This document shows, one piece after another, positions 25,235-34,140 of a stretch of DNA of 64,000 nt (position 1 is the stretch's first letter; each line of letters starts with the position of its first letter). This stretch comes from Desulfoluna spongiiphila. GTDB lineage: Bacteria; Desulfobacterota; Desulfobacteria; Desulfobacterales; Desulfolunaceae. Under the pieces are notes generated by a model. It saw nothing but the letters and a program-made list of their open reading frames with translations. It ran no database searches and was not told where the DNA came from. Made by a program: the position numbers and the translations under genes. Location: contig NZ_FMUX01000007.1 of the NCBI RefSeq assembly GCF_900101345.1, positions 2,738 through 66,737 on the forward strand, in the 5' to 3' direction.

Positions 25235-25277
25235 CTCCGACGACTCGGGGTGGCATGCCCCTTGCCCATCCATGGAT

Positions 25278-25310
25278 AACGCCCTTCCGGTTCCTGCCGG
25301 AGGGGCGTTT
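25278..25310 (+). terminator. Terminator after the sigma-54 activator gene
   Basis: AACGCCCTTCCGG (25278-25290) pairs with CCGGAGGGGCGTT (25297-25309) with one wobble, followed by a T-rich stretch. Confidence 0.8.
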
Positions 25311-25438
25311 CTGTTTTGGAAGCAGGCCTCGGCCGGAAGCGACAACCCGGTTGACACCGATTAAAAAAACAAGGTAGCCTGTTTTTTTACATTCGGTCTA
25401 AAACAGCCATTAATCCGGCCCCGGCAATGAGGTGACAG

Positions 25439-25945
25439 ATGGAGACAACACAGGCAGGTACCGACGAATTCCAGCTCACACGGGACGAACTGTCCACCCT
25501 CTGGAAAAAGGTCAAGGATCAAAAAACGGGAGAACTCTCCGGCATGGAGCGTTTTTATGCGGGCATCATCCAAAACCACGACGCGATGTTTGCAAAGGAA
25601 GTGGACGGGGTGGCACACCCCGAAACCCATGATTATCAACCGGGCCAGGGCGTGAACCCCTACCTTCACATCCTCCTCCACGGCCTGGTGGAGGCCCAGG
25701 TGGCCCGCAAAGCTCCCATCGAGATCATCGCCTTTACCAACGCCATGAAAAAACAAGGACTGGACGACCACGCCATCCAGCACCTTTTGTGTGCCGTCTT
25801 TTTCCCTTTGATCCTGGAAGGCAGAAACCGGGGCGGCGAACCGGACATGGAAAAATACAGCCGCCTGCTGAAAAAATACAAAACCAAAACCCCTGAAAAA
25901 ATCCACACGGACCTGAACAGGGAATTTCACCAGACCGTGGAGTGA
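25439..25945 (+). CDS. DUF1841 family protein
   Basis: A 168-aa protein recognised by the segment NPYLHILLHGLVEAQVA, typical of DUF1841 proteins (NPFLH...LH...EEQ pattern). The family has no known function. The start ATG at 25439 has GAGGTG upstream. It is probably monocistronic, with a short hairpin (CCCCCT-CGAA-AGGGGG) just past the stop and a dispersed composite repeat after that. No membrane segment or cysteine cluster is visible. Confidence 0.75.
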   Translation: METTQAGTDEFQLTRDELSTLWKKVKDQKTGELSGMERFYAGIIQNHDAMFAKEVDGVAHPETHDYQPGQGVNPYLHILLHGLVEAQVARKAPIEIIAFTNAMKKQGLDDHAIQHLLCAVFFPLILEGRNRGGEPDMEKYSRLLKKYKTKTPEKIHTDLNREFHQTVE

Positions 25946-25954
25946 CCCACCCGG

Positions 25955-25970
25955 CCCCCTCGAAAGGGGG
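25955..25970 (+). terminator. Short GC hairpin after the DUF1841 gene
   Basis: CCCCCT-CGAA-AGGGGG, a stable stem with a four-base loop nine nt after the stop codon. The T tract is poor, so termination is uncertain. Confidence 0.45.
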
Positions 25971-25998
25971 TTAGAAAACCGGTAACGGGTCAGCTTAT

Positions 25999-26155
25999 GC
26001 CTCCGGCGCCCTTCCGGGGGCTAAACGATTGAAAAGCGTTAATACATAATTCAAATGCACACCACCCCAAAGACGGATGTGATTTGACCCGAGAAACGAG
26101 GGGGCAAAGCGCATTCGTAACCGTTTTCAAGGTGGCCCACCTTGCCGTCGGCGGC
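25999..26155 (-). repeat. Dispersed hairpin repeat, copy 5 (full composite)
   Basis: Starts with GCCTCCGGCG next to a GC hairpin module (25999-26020), then an A/T-rich linker, stem B around GACCCGAGAAACGAGGG, stem A CAAGGTG/CACCTTG, and a degenerate end box. Same module order as the copy at 38389-38560. It fills most of the gap between the DUF1841 and PilZ-like genes. Confidence 0.8.
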
Positions 26156-26187
26156 TTTTATTGTGCCAGGCCGTTTTCCCATGAACG

Positions 26188-26251
26188 ATCCGGGTCAACG
26201 CCATCGGCCTGCCACCCCCCGAAGGGATGACAGGCCGATGGACCCGGAATC
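26188..26251. repeat. Long imperfect inverted repeat
   Basis: The arm with CCGGGTC...CCATCGGCCTG (to 26212) pairs with CAGGCCGATGG (26231-26241) and the following ACCCGG. It is not part of the dispersed repeat family. It lies between the composite repeat and the 3' end of the PilZ-like gene and could end that minus-strand transcript, although no T tract follows. Confidence 0.5.
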
Positions 26252-26344
26252 ACACGCCGCGATCTTCCGCAATGTCTGTGGAGGCATGGGGCCTGTCTCC
26301 CCTTTAAGGCCTCCCCGCCCCTTGATACAATAAAGCCGAACAAC

Positions 26345-26638
26345 TCAGCTGGTGAAAATCACCCCCACGCTGTATGCGGGATTTTCCCGTGTGGTCTGGC
26401 TCATGGGCCTGCTCCACACGACTTTTGCATGCTGCCATTGGGGATCCTTCCGATTGGTTGATCGGATCACAAGGGGGGTTTCCGGAAGGTAGGGGCAATT
26501 GCTCCGAAAGCAGAGCCCCTTGTCCGTGCAATCCAGCAGATCGGCGTCCATGCAGTCTCCTGCGGGGGGTCTGGAGTACTGAATCGTTCCGGGAATGTGC
26601 ATGCGTTTGTTGTGCCGTTCATCCATAAAGACGTTCAT
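26345..26638 (-). CDS. Small PilZ-domain-like protein
   Basis: A 97-aa protein whose pattern fits a single PilZ domain: ERHNKRMHIPG at the N-terminus gives an RxxxR-like start, DCTDKGLCF resembles the (D/N)xSxxG motif, and a beta-rich end (AKVVWSRP...YSVGVIF) follows. PilZ domains bind cyclic di-GMP. The second motif has Thr instead of Ser, and the first is partial, so binding is uncertain. The start is supported by GGAGGT upstream. It appears to be a lone gene, 550 nt from its upstream neighbour. Confidence 0.65.
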   Translation of the reverse strand: MNVFMDERHNKRMHIPGTIQYSRPPAGDCMDADLLDCTDKGLCFRSNCPYLPETPLVIRSTNRKDPQWQHAKVVWSRPMSQTTRENPAYSVGVIFTS

Positions 26639-27188
26639 ACAACACCTCCGTCCTCCTCAAATAAAAGGCAGGCATACCGGACAGCAAGAGAAGTCACCGT
26701 CAATGGGGACCATCTTCGCCCGCTACCTCGGCGGGCCGGGCTTATACTGCAGATCGTGTCCATCACACCAGTGCTCCATGCATAACGGGTCGAATGCAGG
26801 GATTTTTCATCCGTCGCATCATCCACCGTGGTCACCTTATCCCGAGTGGGCGTAAGGGTCCCCGCCGTGTTCGACGTGCATGGGAAGTCGCATGGGGTGC
26901 GACATCATGAAGGGAGCGCATGAGAAAAACACACACGCAGAGTCATGGGATCATCATGGGGAACCTACCGGAAAAGCATAGTCGAAAGAAAACCGTCACA
27001 TGTAACGAGAACAATCAGGCGGGATCAAACCCATAGAGATGGGGAGGTTTCTGTCCTGTCGCACACCTGCCTCCATGGGTGAAAGTATACCATACCCCCA
27101 CAGAAGCACCAAAAGTTTCTTCCATCTTTTTCAGTATATTGCACCTGCCCCAGGCAGATGTCCCTCAGCCGGTTGGCTTCATGGGCCA
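26639..27188. other. Gap between PilZ-like and hybrid kinase genes
   Basis: About 550 nt. I see no gene, only a short hairpin (GTCGCATGGGGTGCGAC near 26882-26898). Base composition resembles the neighbouring DNA. Confidence 0.5.
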
Positions 27189-29975
27189 TCAGAGCCCTGC
27201 CACCGCGTCCCGGACCCCTATAAACGCCTCTTCCAGGGCGTCCACCCCCTCCAGGGCCTCGGCTTCGTGGCCCGTTTTCAGCACGAACTCAAGTTCCCGT
27301 GCCATGGTAAAAAGACAGGTGGCCGAAATATTCGACGAGGCCCCCTTGATGGCATGCACTTCGTGGGCGGCCCGGGAAAAATCCCCGGTGTTGACCATGG
27401 CACGGATCTCCACCAGGCGATCGGTGTAAAGATCCACGAACTTTTCCACAATGGAGCGGTAGATCTCGTGGCTGCCGCCGATGCGTTCGACCCCTTCGTT
27501 GACATTCAGGGCCGGCAGCTCCTCGGGGGCTTTGGGGGAGTAGGGCTGCGGGATTTCCCGCACCACATCTTCCGCGGCGCCGTTCATGTGCCGGGAGAGA
27601 ACCTCCATTAACCGCTCCCGGTCAATGGGCTTGGGAATGTAATCATCCATACCCGCGTCCAGGCATGCCTCCCGATCCCCTTCCATGGCGTGGGCGGTCA
27701 TGGCGATGATGGGCACCCGGGTGAACTTGAGCTCGTTGCGGATAATCCGCGTGGCCTCCATGCCGTCGAGTTGCGGCATCTGCATGTCCATGAGAACGGC
27801 GTCGTACGTTTTCTCCTTCACCCGCTCGATGGCCTCAAGGCCGTTTTCAGCGATCTCCACCCGGATCCCCGAAAAGGTGAGGATCTCGGTGGCCACCATC
27901 TGATTGATGCGGTTGTCCTCCACCAGCAGGACCGTGGACCCTTCCACGCCCCCGTAATGACCGGCCAGCCCCGATGAATCCGGAAAAGAGATGTTGCGGG
28001 ACACCACGGCCTCCCCGAAGGTCTCCATGATGGCATCAAACAGCGTGGAGGGACGAAGGGGCTTGGTCACCACCCGGTCGATGCCGGAATTTCGTGTGTC
28101 GTAGAGATTCCCCCCGGCGCTGAAGGCATCCAGCAAAATCACCCGGGGGCGCCTGTTTCCTTTCTGGCCCTCCAGCTTTGTTGCCAGCGCCACCCCGTCC
28201 ATGTCCGGCAGGTTCATGTCCACGATGAGCAGGTCGATGCTGTGCGGGCCCGCCAGGAACGAAAGGGTGTCCGCCCCGTTCTCACAGCTGGTCACCCCGA
28301 AGCCGAAGGAGCCCAGCATCCGCTCCAGCACCCCTTTTAAGGTCACGTTGCCTTCGGCCACCAGGACCTGCACATCCTGCAGGTGGGTCGGCATGTCGTA
28401 GGCAACGGCCGCAGGCACGGTGGTGTCCCTTGCCATGGGGGCCGTAAAGGTAAAGGTGCTCCCTTCAGCCGGGGCACTGGAAACCTTGATGCCCCCTCCC
28501 ATCATGTCCACGATGCGCTTGCAGATGGTAAGCCCCAGGCCCGTCCCCCCGTATTTTCGGGTGGTAGAGCCGTCTGCCTGGGCAAAGGCATCGAAGAGCC
28601 CTGTGCTGGTCTCGGAATCCAGGCCGATGCCCGTGTCGGCCACCTCAAACTCCAGGGTCACCTGCTCCTCGCTCTCCTCGGTCACGGCGATGCGAAGGGT
28701 AATCTCCCCTTCGTCGGTGAACTTCACCGCATTGCTGGTCAGGTTCACCAGGACCTGCTGAAGCCGCAAGGGGTCCCCCACCAGGCGCTCGGGCATGCCT
28801 TCGCCGATATCAATAATAAACTCAAGGCCCTTTTCGTTGATCTGATCGAAAAACATTGCGGAGATATTCTCAACAAGGCTGCCGATGTCAAAGGGGGTCT
28901 CTTCAAGGTCCAGCTTGCCCGCCTCGATCTTGGACAGGTCCAGGATGTCATTGATAATCCCCAGAAGGGACCGGGCCGAGGTGCGGATGATGTCCAGGTA
29001 TTCCCGCCGCTGGTCCCGGGTGATCTCTTCGTTCAGGGCCAGGTCGCTCATGCCGATGATGGCGTTCATGGGGGTTCGAATTTCGTGGCTCATGTTGGCA
29101 AGGAACTCGGTCTTGACCCGGGCCGACTGATCCGCCGCCTCCTTGGCATGGGACAATTCGTCGTTCATGCGAACCAGCTCACGGGTCCTGGCATCCACCC
29201 GGAGTTCCAGCTCACCGTGGATCTCCCGGAGCTCCCGGGCCACTTTTTTCCGTTCTTCGATTTCGGCACGAAGGTTCTTGTTGATGGTGGCAAGCTGGGC
29301 GGTTCGCTCCTGGACCCGATGCTCCAGCTCCAGGTTGGCCTGACGCGCTTTCCACCGCTCGTTTTCAAGCTGGCAGGAGATGCAGAAATTCTTGCGGTTG
29401 AAATACTCAAACATGTAGCAGGAGGCCATCCCCACAAAGTTGGCGGTGACAAAAAAAAAGTTGTTGTTCACCACGACCTTTACAGGAACATCCGAGAAAA
29501 AAAGGGCCGACACCGTGTAAATCCCCACAAGGGACCATCCGGAGAGGCTGGCCCAGAGGAACTTGACCCGACCGAAGCCGTAACCGAACATGAAGACAAG
29601 GATCAGGCCGGGAAAGTAGGTGTACCCCACGGGTGACGGCGCCAGGCTGAGCATCATGATGATTCCCAGCCCTCCTGTCATAAGTACCACCACCAGCATC
29701 GGTTGAAGGATTCGGGCAAAGAGCCGGGTAAAGGAGACAAAAAGAACCAGCACCACCACCGGCAGGAAGAAGGCAAACCGGATCATGAGAAAGGTTCCCA
29801 GGTGCTCGGGAACCTGCACCACGTCCATCAATCCGAAGAGGATATAAAAGATGGCGGCAAGGACCAGAACGATGCGAACCTGCCAGATGTACTTCTCGTG
29901 GTCCCTTGCCAGGTACGCCTCTTCAAGCTGGGCGTCCTCGCCGGAAAATGTGAGTGTAATGGGATTTAATTTCAT
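27189..29975 (-). CDS. Hybrid histidine kinase with two receiver domains and an HPt domain
   Basis: A sensor of about 928 aa. An N-terminal membrane part with six or seven hydrophobic helices (to about 200) is followed by a coiled coil. The HisKA domain has the phospho-histidine in NMSHEIRTPMN near 296, and the HATPase domain shows NAVKFTDEG, DTGIGL and GGTGLGL. Receiver 1 has its Asp near 587 (IVDMNLPDMDG), but its acidic pair is degenerate (VAEGN) and no Thr/Ser is seen at the switch position. Receiver 2 is canonical (VEDNRINQ, LMDMQMPQLDG, MTAHAM, PKP). The HPt domain carries HAIKGASS near 873. The start used, ATG 29973-29975, has a weak SD; a longer frame adds 36 residues. Such proteins phosphorylate a separate regulator, none of which is adjacent. 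Confidence 0.93.
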   Translation of the reverse strand: MKLNPITLTFSGEDAQLEEAYLARDHEKYIWQVRIVLVLAAIFYILFGLMDVVQVPEHLGTFLMIRFAFFLPVVVLVLFVSFTRLFARILQPMLVVVLMTGGLGIIMMLSLAPSPVGYTYFPGLILVFMFGYGFGRVKFLWASLSGWSLVGIYTVSALFFSDVPVKVVVNNNFFFVTANFVGMASCYMFEYFNRKNFCISCQLENERWKARQANLELEHRVQERTAQLATINKNLRAEIEERKKVARELREIHGELELRVDARTRELVRMNDELSHAKEAADQSARVKTEFLANMSHEIRTPMNAIIGMSDLALNEEITRDQRREYLDIIRTSARSLLGIINDILDLSKIEAGKLDLEETPFDIGSLVENISAMFFDQINEKGLEFIIDIGEGMPERLVGDPLRLQQVLVNLTSNAVKFTDEGEITLRIAVTEESEEQVTLEFEVADTGIGLDSETSTGLFDAFAQADGSTTRKYGGTGLGLTICKRIVDMMGGGIKVSSAPAEGSTFTFTAPMARDTTVPAAVAYDMPTHLQDVQVLVAEGNVTLKGVLERMLGSFGFGVTSCENGADTLSFLAGPHSIDLLIVDMNLPDMDGVALATKLEGQKGNRRPRVILLDAFSAGGNLYDTRNSGIDRVVTKPLRPSTLFDAIMETFGEAVVSRNISFPDSSGLAGHYGGVEGSTVLLVEDNRINQMVATEILTFSGIRVEIAENGLEAIERVKEKTYDAVLMDMQMPQLDGMEATRIIRNELKFTRVPIIAMTAHAMEGDREACLDAGMDDYIPKPIDRERLMEVLSRHMNGAAEDVVREIPQPYSPKAPEELPALNVNEGVERIGGSHEIYRSIVEKFVDLYTDRLVEIRAMVNTGDFSRAAHEVHAIKGASSNISATCLFTMARELEFVLKTGHEAEALEGVDALEEAFIGVRDAVAGL

Positions 29976-30368
29976 GCAGCCACTGTTGGGTGAATCCCGG
30001 GTTGCCCCGGAACCGAAAAGAATAATCCATTTCACAAAAGCGTGCGAAGGCACCGATCCATGAACATTGGTCACCACAAACAACCCACTAACGCCACACC
30101 GTCGAACAGAACAAACGAGGAACCCACTTTAAAAAAAAAGAATCGCTGAGGCGCCCGCAATTCTACCATATGGCAGCAAGGCGCGTTCACAGGGGATGGG
30201 TCGGCACGCAGACCCCAATGGGATCCGCCCTCCCCGCGGGCGCTGATAAAAGGAAGCTTACTTAAAAATGTATGGCATATGAGAAGGGTTATTTCAAGAA
30301 AGATCGACCACGCCGGTGGTCCCCGGAGGCCACGGAAGGGGCCCCCGCCTTGCGGGCAGCCTCCGTCA
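29976..30368. other. Gap upstream of the hybrid kinase
   Basis: About 390 nt, containing the possible longer 5' end of the kinase frame. Otherwise there is no recognisable gene, terminator or promoter, only an A-rich run near 30130-30140. Confidence 0.4.
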
Positions 30369-31274
30369 TCACCTGCCGGGGTGCTGCCCGGCATGCACTG
30401 GCTGCGAAAGCCCCATGGTAGCGCAGTTCACCACCCGGGTAAGCCCCAGGACCTCGGCCTCGGCAGGTCCGATCCCCAGTGTTTCCACGGGCAATCCCAT
30501 GGCAAGCCCCAGCAGCTGGGGGTAGACAACCGGGCGGGGAAGCCCGTCGCCGTCCTCCACGACCCCTGCAAACTGGAGGTGACAATAGGGACACCCCGTG
30601 ACCACCAGAGAGCCCCCTGCCTCCCGGATTGCCCGGAGCTTGGCAACGGTCATCTTTTTGGAGAGAACCGAGTTGATCCCGTTAAGGGGTGCCCCGCAGC
30701 AGTCGAATTTACGGCTGTAGTCGAGGCTCTCCATGCCGATTGCGGACAGGAGCAGGTCAAAAAATGCCGGCACGCCGGTTTCATTGATCTCGTTTATATT
30801 GCTTGGCCTCAGCATGTGGCAGCCGTACTGGACCCCGGCCCGTACCCCGGCATGGGGGCTTACCGCGCGCTGCCGGATCGCAGCAAGGCCCACCCCGTGC
30901 CTCAGAAACGAAAGGATATGGGTCACGCGCACCACGCCCCGGTAGACAAGCCCCTCCCGCCTGAGGATGGCGTTGACCTCGTCCCGAAGTTGAAGATCCT
31001 GGTTCAAGGCGTTCTGGGCGTGCTTGAAGCTGCCGTAGCAGCACTTGCACATCACCAGGATATCGCGCCCCGCCTTCTCTGCCAGGGCCAGGTTCCTGGC
31101 CGACGACAAAAGGTAAATCTCCCGGTCGGTATTTCGCAACGGGTACCCGCAGCAGTTAAACCCGTCCCCGTCCACGTGATCCACCCCAAAAGCATCCAGA
31201 ACTGCCATGGTGGCATCCCGATAGCCCGGAAGCCGCGAGGGAATGGTGCATCCCGAAAAAAGTACATATCCCAT
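30369..31274 (-). CDS. HdrB-like (CCG-domain) oxidoreductase subunit
   Basis: This 301-aa protein has the paired cysteine modules of HdrB/HdrD: CTIPSRLPG...FNCCGYP with CKCCYGS, and YGCHMLRP...FDCCGAP with GCPYC. The start is the ATG at 31272-31274 with GGGAG upstream; the longer in-frame extension overlaps the preceding gene and is rejected. It starts 4 nt after the membrane Fe-S/cytochrome b gene, so the two are one operon and probably one complex, equivalent to an HdrDE-like or ETF:quinone-type membrane oxidoreductase divided into two polypeptides. Electron donor and acceptor are unknown. Confidence 0.88.
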   Translation of the reverse strand: MGYVLFSGCTIPSRLPGYRDATMAVLDAFGVDHVDGDGFNCCGYPLRNTDREIYLLSSARNLALAEKAGRDILVMCKCCYGSFKHAQNALNQDLQLRDEVNAILRREGLVYRGVVRVTHILSFLRHGVGLAAIRQRAVSPHAGVRAGVQYGCHMLRPSNINEINETGVPAFFDLLLSAIGMESLDYSRKFDCCGAPLNGINSVLSKKMTVAKLRAIREAGGSLVVTGCPYCHLQFAGVVEDGDGLPRPVVYPQLLGLAMGLPVETLGIGPAEAEVLGLTRVVNCATMGLSQPVHAGQHPGR

Positions 31275-31278
31275 GGTA

Positions 31279-33045
31279 TTATCTCCCTGAGCCCGTGCGA
31301 TGGCCCGACGCAAGTCTGCGGCCCTCTCCGGTTCGTCGGTAGGCCCTGTTCTTCAATTCATAAAATAGATCTGTCACAAGGACACCCTGGGGACACGACT
31401 CCTGGCACACATAACAGGTCAGGCAGTTCCAGAGCATCGGTGCCCCTTCGGCCATCTCCACCTCACCGAGCTTCAGGGCCTGCACCACCTGGTGCGGCAG
31501 AAGCCCCAGGCTCTGCTGCGGATCGTCCACGGCCTCGGCCACGGGGCAGACACTGGAACAGCCCCCGCACTGAAAACAGGCGTCGATGCCGAAGGAGGCA
31601 AAGGGCTGGGTGACCGGTTCCTGCCCCACATGAATCACCCGGGAAGGATCGGACAGATCGTCGAACCGTCCGGAGAGCCGCTTCATGGCCGGTGCAAGCT
31701 GGTCGCTGTCCACCCCGTCCCCCTCCAGGCAACTTCCGAAGGCAAGGGGTGACAAAAACATGGGGTCGCTCTTGCCCGACTGCAGAAGGTCCCCTTTCAT
31801 GTGCTGCCAGAGGTTGCGCAGGTCAATCCCTGCGGTACAGACCCTTGCGCAGTTGCCGCAGTCGGTGCAGAGGGTGACCCCCTGCCGTGCCCGGAAAAAA
31901 TCGTCCCCTGAGAGCTCCTTTTGCCCGGCCCGGCTCTTAAAAAAAGACAATTTCTCCGATGGAAGCACCAGGGGATTTCCGGTGATCTCATAGGCCGGAC
32001 GAACCGAGCAGTACTGGCTGCAGGTGCCGCATCGGGTGCAGGCATCCAGGGCCAGAGAGCGCCGGATGGCAAGGGCTTCCTTGCCCCCTTTTTTCCCAGT
32101 CACCGAGTTCACGATGAGGCCCATGGGGGTGGAGAACATGTGGAACATCTTTCCGTAGGGGAGCCAGGCCAGAAAAAGAAAACAGCTTACGTAGTGTACC
32201 CACCAGAAAAAGGTCACCGCACCGGCCCGGTCCAGGCGAAGGGCGGTCTCCGTGCCCAGGCCCGTGGCCAGGGGATAACCGGCCACCGCCCACCTGGAGT
32301 CGGCATGGCAGGACATGCAGCTCTCTTCGTGAATGGCCTGGCCCTGCTCCAGCAAAGACGGATCCAGGACCTTTCCTGCCCCGGGAATCGCCACACCAAA
32401 CTCATGGCCCCAGTAGGCTTCAAGGGCGGCCACGTCCTTTTCATCCTCTATCATGCCGAACTCATCCACCATGTTTTCAAACACGGTGTGGGACGAGATC
32501 TTCACCGCCTCAAGAAACATCCCGGAAAGGACAATCACCGCAAGTATCCCGATGGCCCCATAGTCCATGCCGTTTGAAAAGAGCCCCTTGCGACGCATCA
32601 TCACCCGGCGTGCCACCGCCATGGCAAGGCCGGCCAGCACAAGGAGCCCGAAGGCATCCCGCAGAAAAAAATAGGGGTTCACCGTGGCGTAGTAGTCCGG
32701 AAAAAAACGCTCGCTGATGGTCTCTTCAAAGGCGTGCATGAGGGTCAGCCCCATGAACCCGGCAAAGATAAGCATGTGCATGAACCAGCGAAAACGATTG
32801 CTCTTTAAAACCTGCACCTGCATCACCCCGTGCGCAAGGCACTGCCATGCCACCTGTACGAGGACCCGGCCCCTGCCAAGGCCCATGGCCCCTTTGGCAA
32901 ACACCTTCAGGCGCGCAAGGGGCTCCACCCCGCCGGAGCCCGACCGGGAGAGGTACCAGACGTCACGGGTGAACCAGGCCGAGACCCGGTGCATGCATCC
33001 CAGGGTGAAAAGGGCCAGGGAGAGATAAAGAATCAGTGTGTCCAT
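31279..33045 (-). CDS. Membrane cytochrome b (NarI-like) / haem c / four-cluster Fe-S HdrC-like protein
   Basis: A protein of about 588 aa. The first 230 residues hold four or five membrane helices with histidines in the NarI/DsrM-like pattern (MHRVSAWF, RWFMHMLIF, LMHAFEE). A single c-type haem site, CMSCH near 243, sits in a loop before another hydrophobic segment. Four iron-sulfur motifs follow: CTRCGTCSQYC (~335), CTDCGNCARVC (~391), CFQCGGCSSVCP (~489) and CLTCYVCQESCP (~540). The start is the ATG at 33043-33045 with GAGGA upstream. With the HdrB-like partner it could link the membrane quinone pool to a soluble disulfide or flavoprotein, as in HdrDE or the ETF:menaquinone oxidoreductase (EMO) family. 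The haem c site is an addition to that plan. Confidence 0.85.
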   Translation of the reverse strand: MDTLILYLSLALFTLGCMHRVSAWFTRDVWYLSRSGSGGVEPLARLKVFAKGAMGLGRGRVLVQVAWQCLAHGVMQVQVLKSNRFRWFMHMLIFAGFMGLTLMHAFEETISERFFPDYYATVNPYFFLRDAFGLLVLAGLAMAVARRVMMRRKGLFSNGMDYGAIGILAVIVLSGMFLEAVKISSHTVFENMVDEFGMIEDEKDVAALEAYWGHEFGVAIPGAGKVLDPSLLEQGQAIHEESCMSCHADSRWAVAGYPLATGLGTETALRLDRAGAVTFFWWVHYVSCFLFLAWLPYGKMFHMFSTPMGLIVNSVTGKKGGKEALAIRRSLALDACTRCGTCSQYCSVRPAYEITGNPLVLPSEKLSFFKSRAGQKELSGDDFFRARQGVTLCTDCGNCARVCTAGIDLRNLWQHMKGDLLQSGKSDPMFLSPLAFGSCLEGDGVDSDQLAPAMKRLSGRFDDLSDPSRVIHVGQEPVTQPFASFGIDACFQCGGCSSVCPVAEAVDDPQQSLGLLPHQVVQALKLGEVEMAEGAPMLWNCLTCYVCQESCPQGVLVTDLFYELKNRAYRRTGEGRRLASGHRTGSGR

Positions 33046-33581
33046 AACGCGTCCTCTTCGTCTGTGGGTCGCCTCGCAGAAAGGGGGCTCAGGGCCTCCG
33101 CGCATCATCCACAGCCATGGGATGAAAAAATAAGCCCATGAAGCTGCCGGGAAAAAGCCATCAAAGAGGGCATATTGCAAACATGGTGCCACCGAAGCCA
33201 CCACCCACACAAGCGTTGTATTAACTACATGTTACACCCAATCAGACTCTCTCAGAACGAGAGAGGTGGCCCTCCTACAGTCTCTAAAAAAGGACCTCGC
33301 CACCGTTCTCTTGCTTTTGGAGGATTCAGAGCCGCCAAGGGTATTGCCTTTGGCGCCCCCTTCGGTTATACATTCAACCTGTTGCAAACGTCAGACCCGG
33401 GGCGAATGGGACCCGGGCCCGCGTCTTCGACGCCCCCCAGGGCCATGAAACCACGCCGCTGAAGCGGACCGACCCCGGGGGTTGTCCCATGACATGGCCC
33501 CCTTCCCCACCGCCTTAATTTTCGCGCCCCGAAAAAAAAGGACCAGCGCACCACCTTTATTATCCTTGGATATCAACACCC
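33046..33581. other. Gap between the Fe-S membrane operon and the acetyltransferase gene
   Basis: About 535 nt with no supported gene. A hairpin CTCTCTC-AGAA-CGAGAGAG lies near 33247-33265. A GC-rich stretch near 33390-33480 has repeated CCCGGG. I see nothing else. Confidence 0.45.
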
Positions 33582-34037
33582 ATGATACGAAAAGCCACCA
33601 TTCAGGACATCAAACAGATTCACGCCCTCCTCTCGGAATACGGAAACCGCGGCGAACTTCTCTCCCGCCCTTTGAGCGAACTCTACGATCATGTGAGGGA
33701 TTTTTTCGTATACGAAGAGCCGGAAGGAGGCATCATCGGATGCGGGGCCCTGCAGTTCTGCTGGGAAGACCTTGCCGAGGTACGGTCCCTTGCCGTGCAC
33801 CCCGACCACACCGGAAAGGGCATCGGCAAAATGCTGGCCCAGAGCGCCCTGGACGAGGCGGTGGCCTTTGGCATCAAGGATATTTTCACCCTCACCTACC
33901 GGCCCGGGTTCTTTGAAAAAATGGGGTTTGGCGTCATCGACCGGTCGGAACTCCCGCTGAAAATATGGAGCGACTGCATCACCTGCGTAAAATTCCCCGA
34001 CTGCGATGAAATCGCCATGCGACGGCACCTGGTCTGA
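33582..34037 (+). CDS. argA: Short-form N-acetylglutamate synthase-type GNAT acetyltransferase
   Basis: A 151-aa GNAT protein. The acetyl-CoA pyrophosphate loop is VHPDHTGKGIGKML, with RSLAV as the preceding strand. The C-terminal stretch PLKIWSDCITCVKFPDCDEIAM is typical of the short, stand-alone NAGS-type acetyltransferases in deltaproteobacteria, which make N-acetylglutamate for arginine biosynthesis. It starts at ATG 33582; no strong SD is visible. It is a single gene, convergent with the next one, sharing a terminator. Other GNAT substrates cannot be excluded, so the gene symbol is tentative. Confidence 0.78.
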   Translation: MIRKATIQDIKQIHALLSEYGNRGELLSRPLSELYDHVRDFFVYEEPEGGIIGCGALQFCWEDLAEVRSLAVHPDHTGKGIGKMLAQSALDEAVAFGIKDIFTLTYRPGFFEKMGFGVIDRSELPLKIWSDCITCVKFPDCDEIAMRRHLV

Positions 34038-34065
34038 TAAAGCAACGAAAACAGCCATTCAGCCT

Positions 34066-34107
34066 AAAAAAAACGCCCCGCCGACAGGATGTCAGCGGGG
34101 CGTTTTA
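34066..34107. terminator. Bidirectional terminator between convergent genes
   Basis: AAACGCCCCGC (34071-34081) pairs with GCGGGGCGTTT (34095-34105), with A/T tracts on both sides. It serves the plus-strand acetyltransferase and the minus-strand gene ending at 34141. Confidence 0.92.
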
Positions 34108-34140
34108 TGTTTGGTCAAGGGATGCGCGGAGAACCAGAAA

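Noticed and set aside
28383..29636. 417-codon plus-strand frame opposite the hybrid kinase
   Set aside because: Shadow of the kinase, whose motifs are unambiguous on the minus strand.
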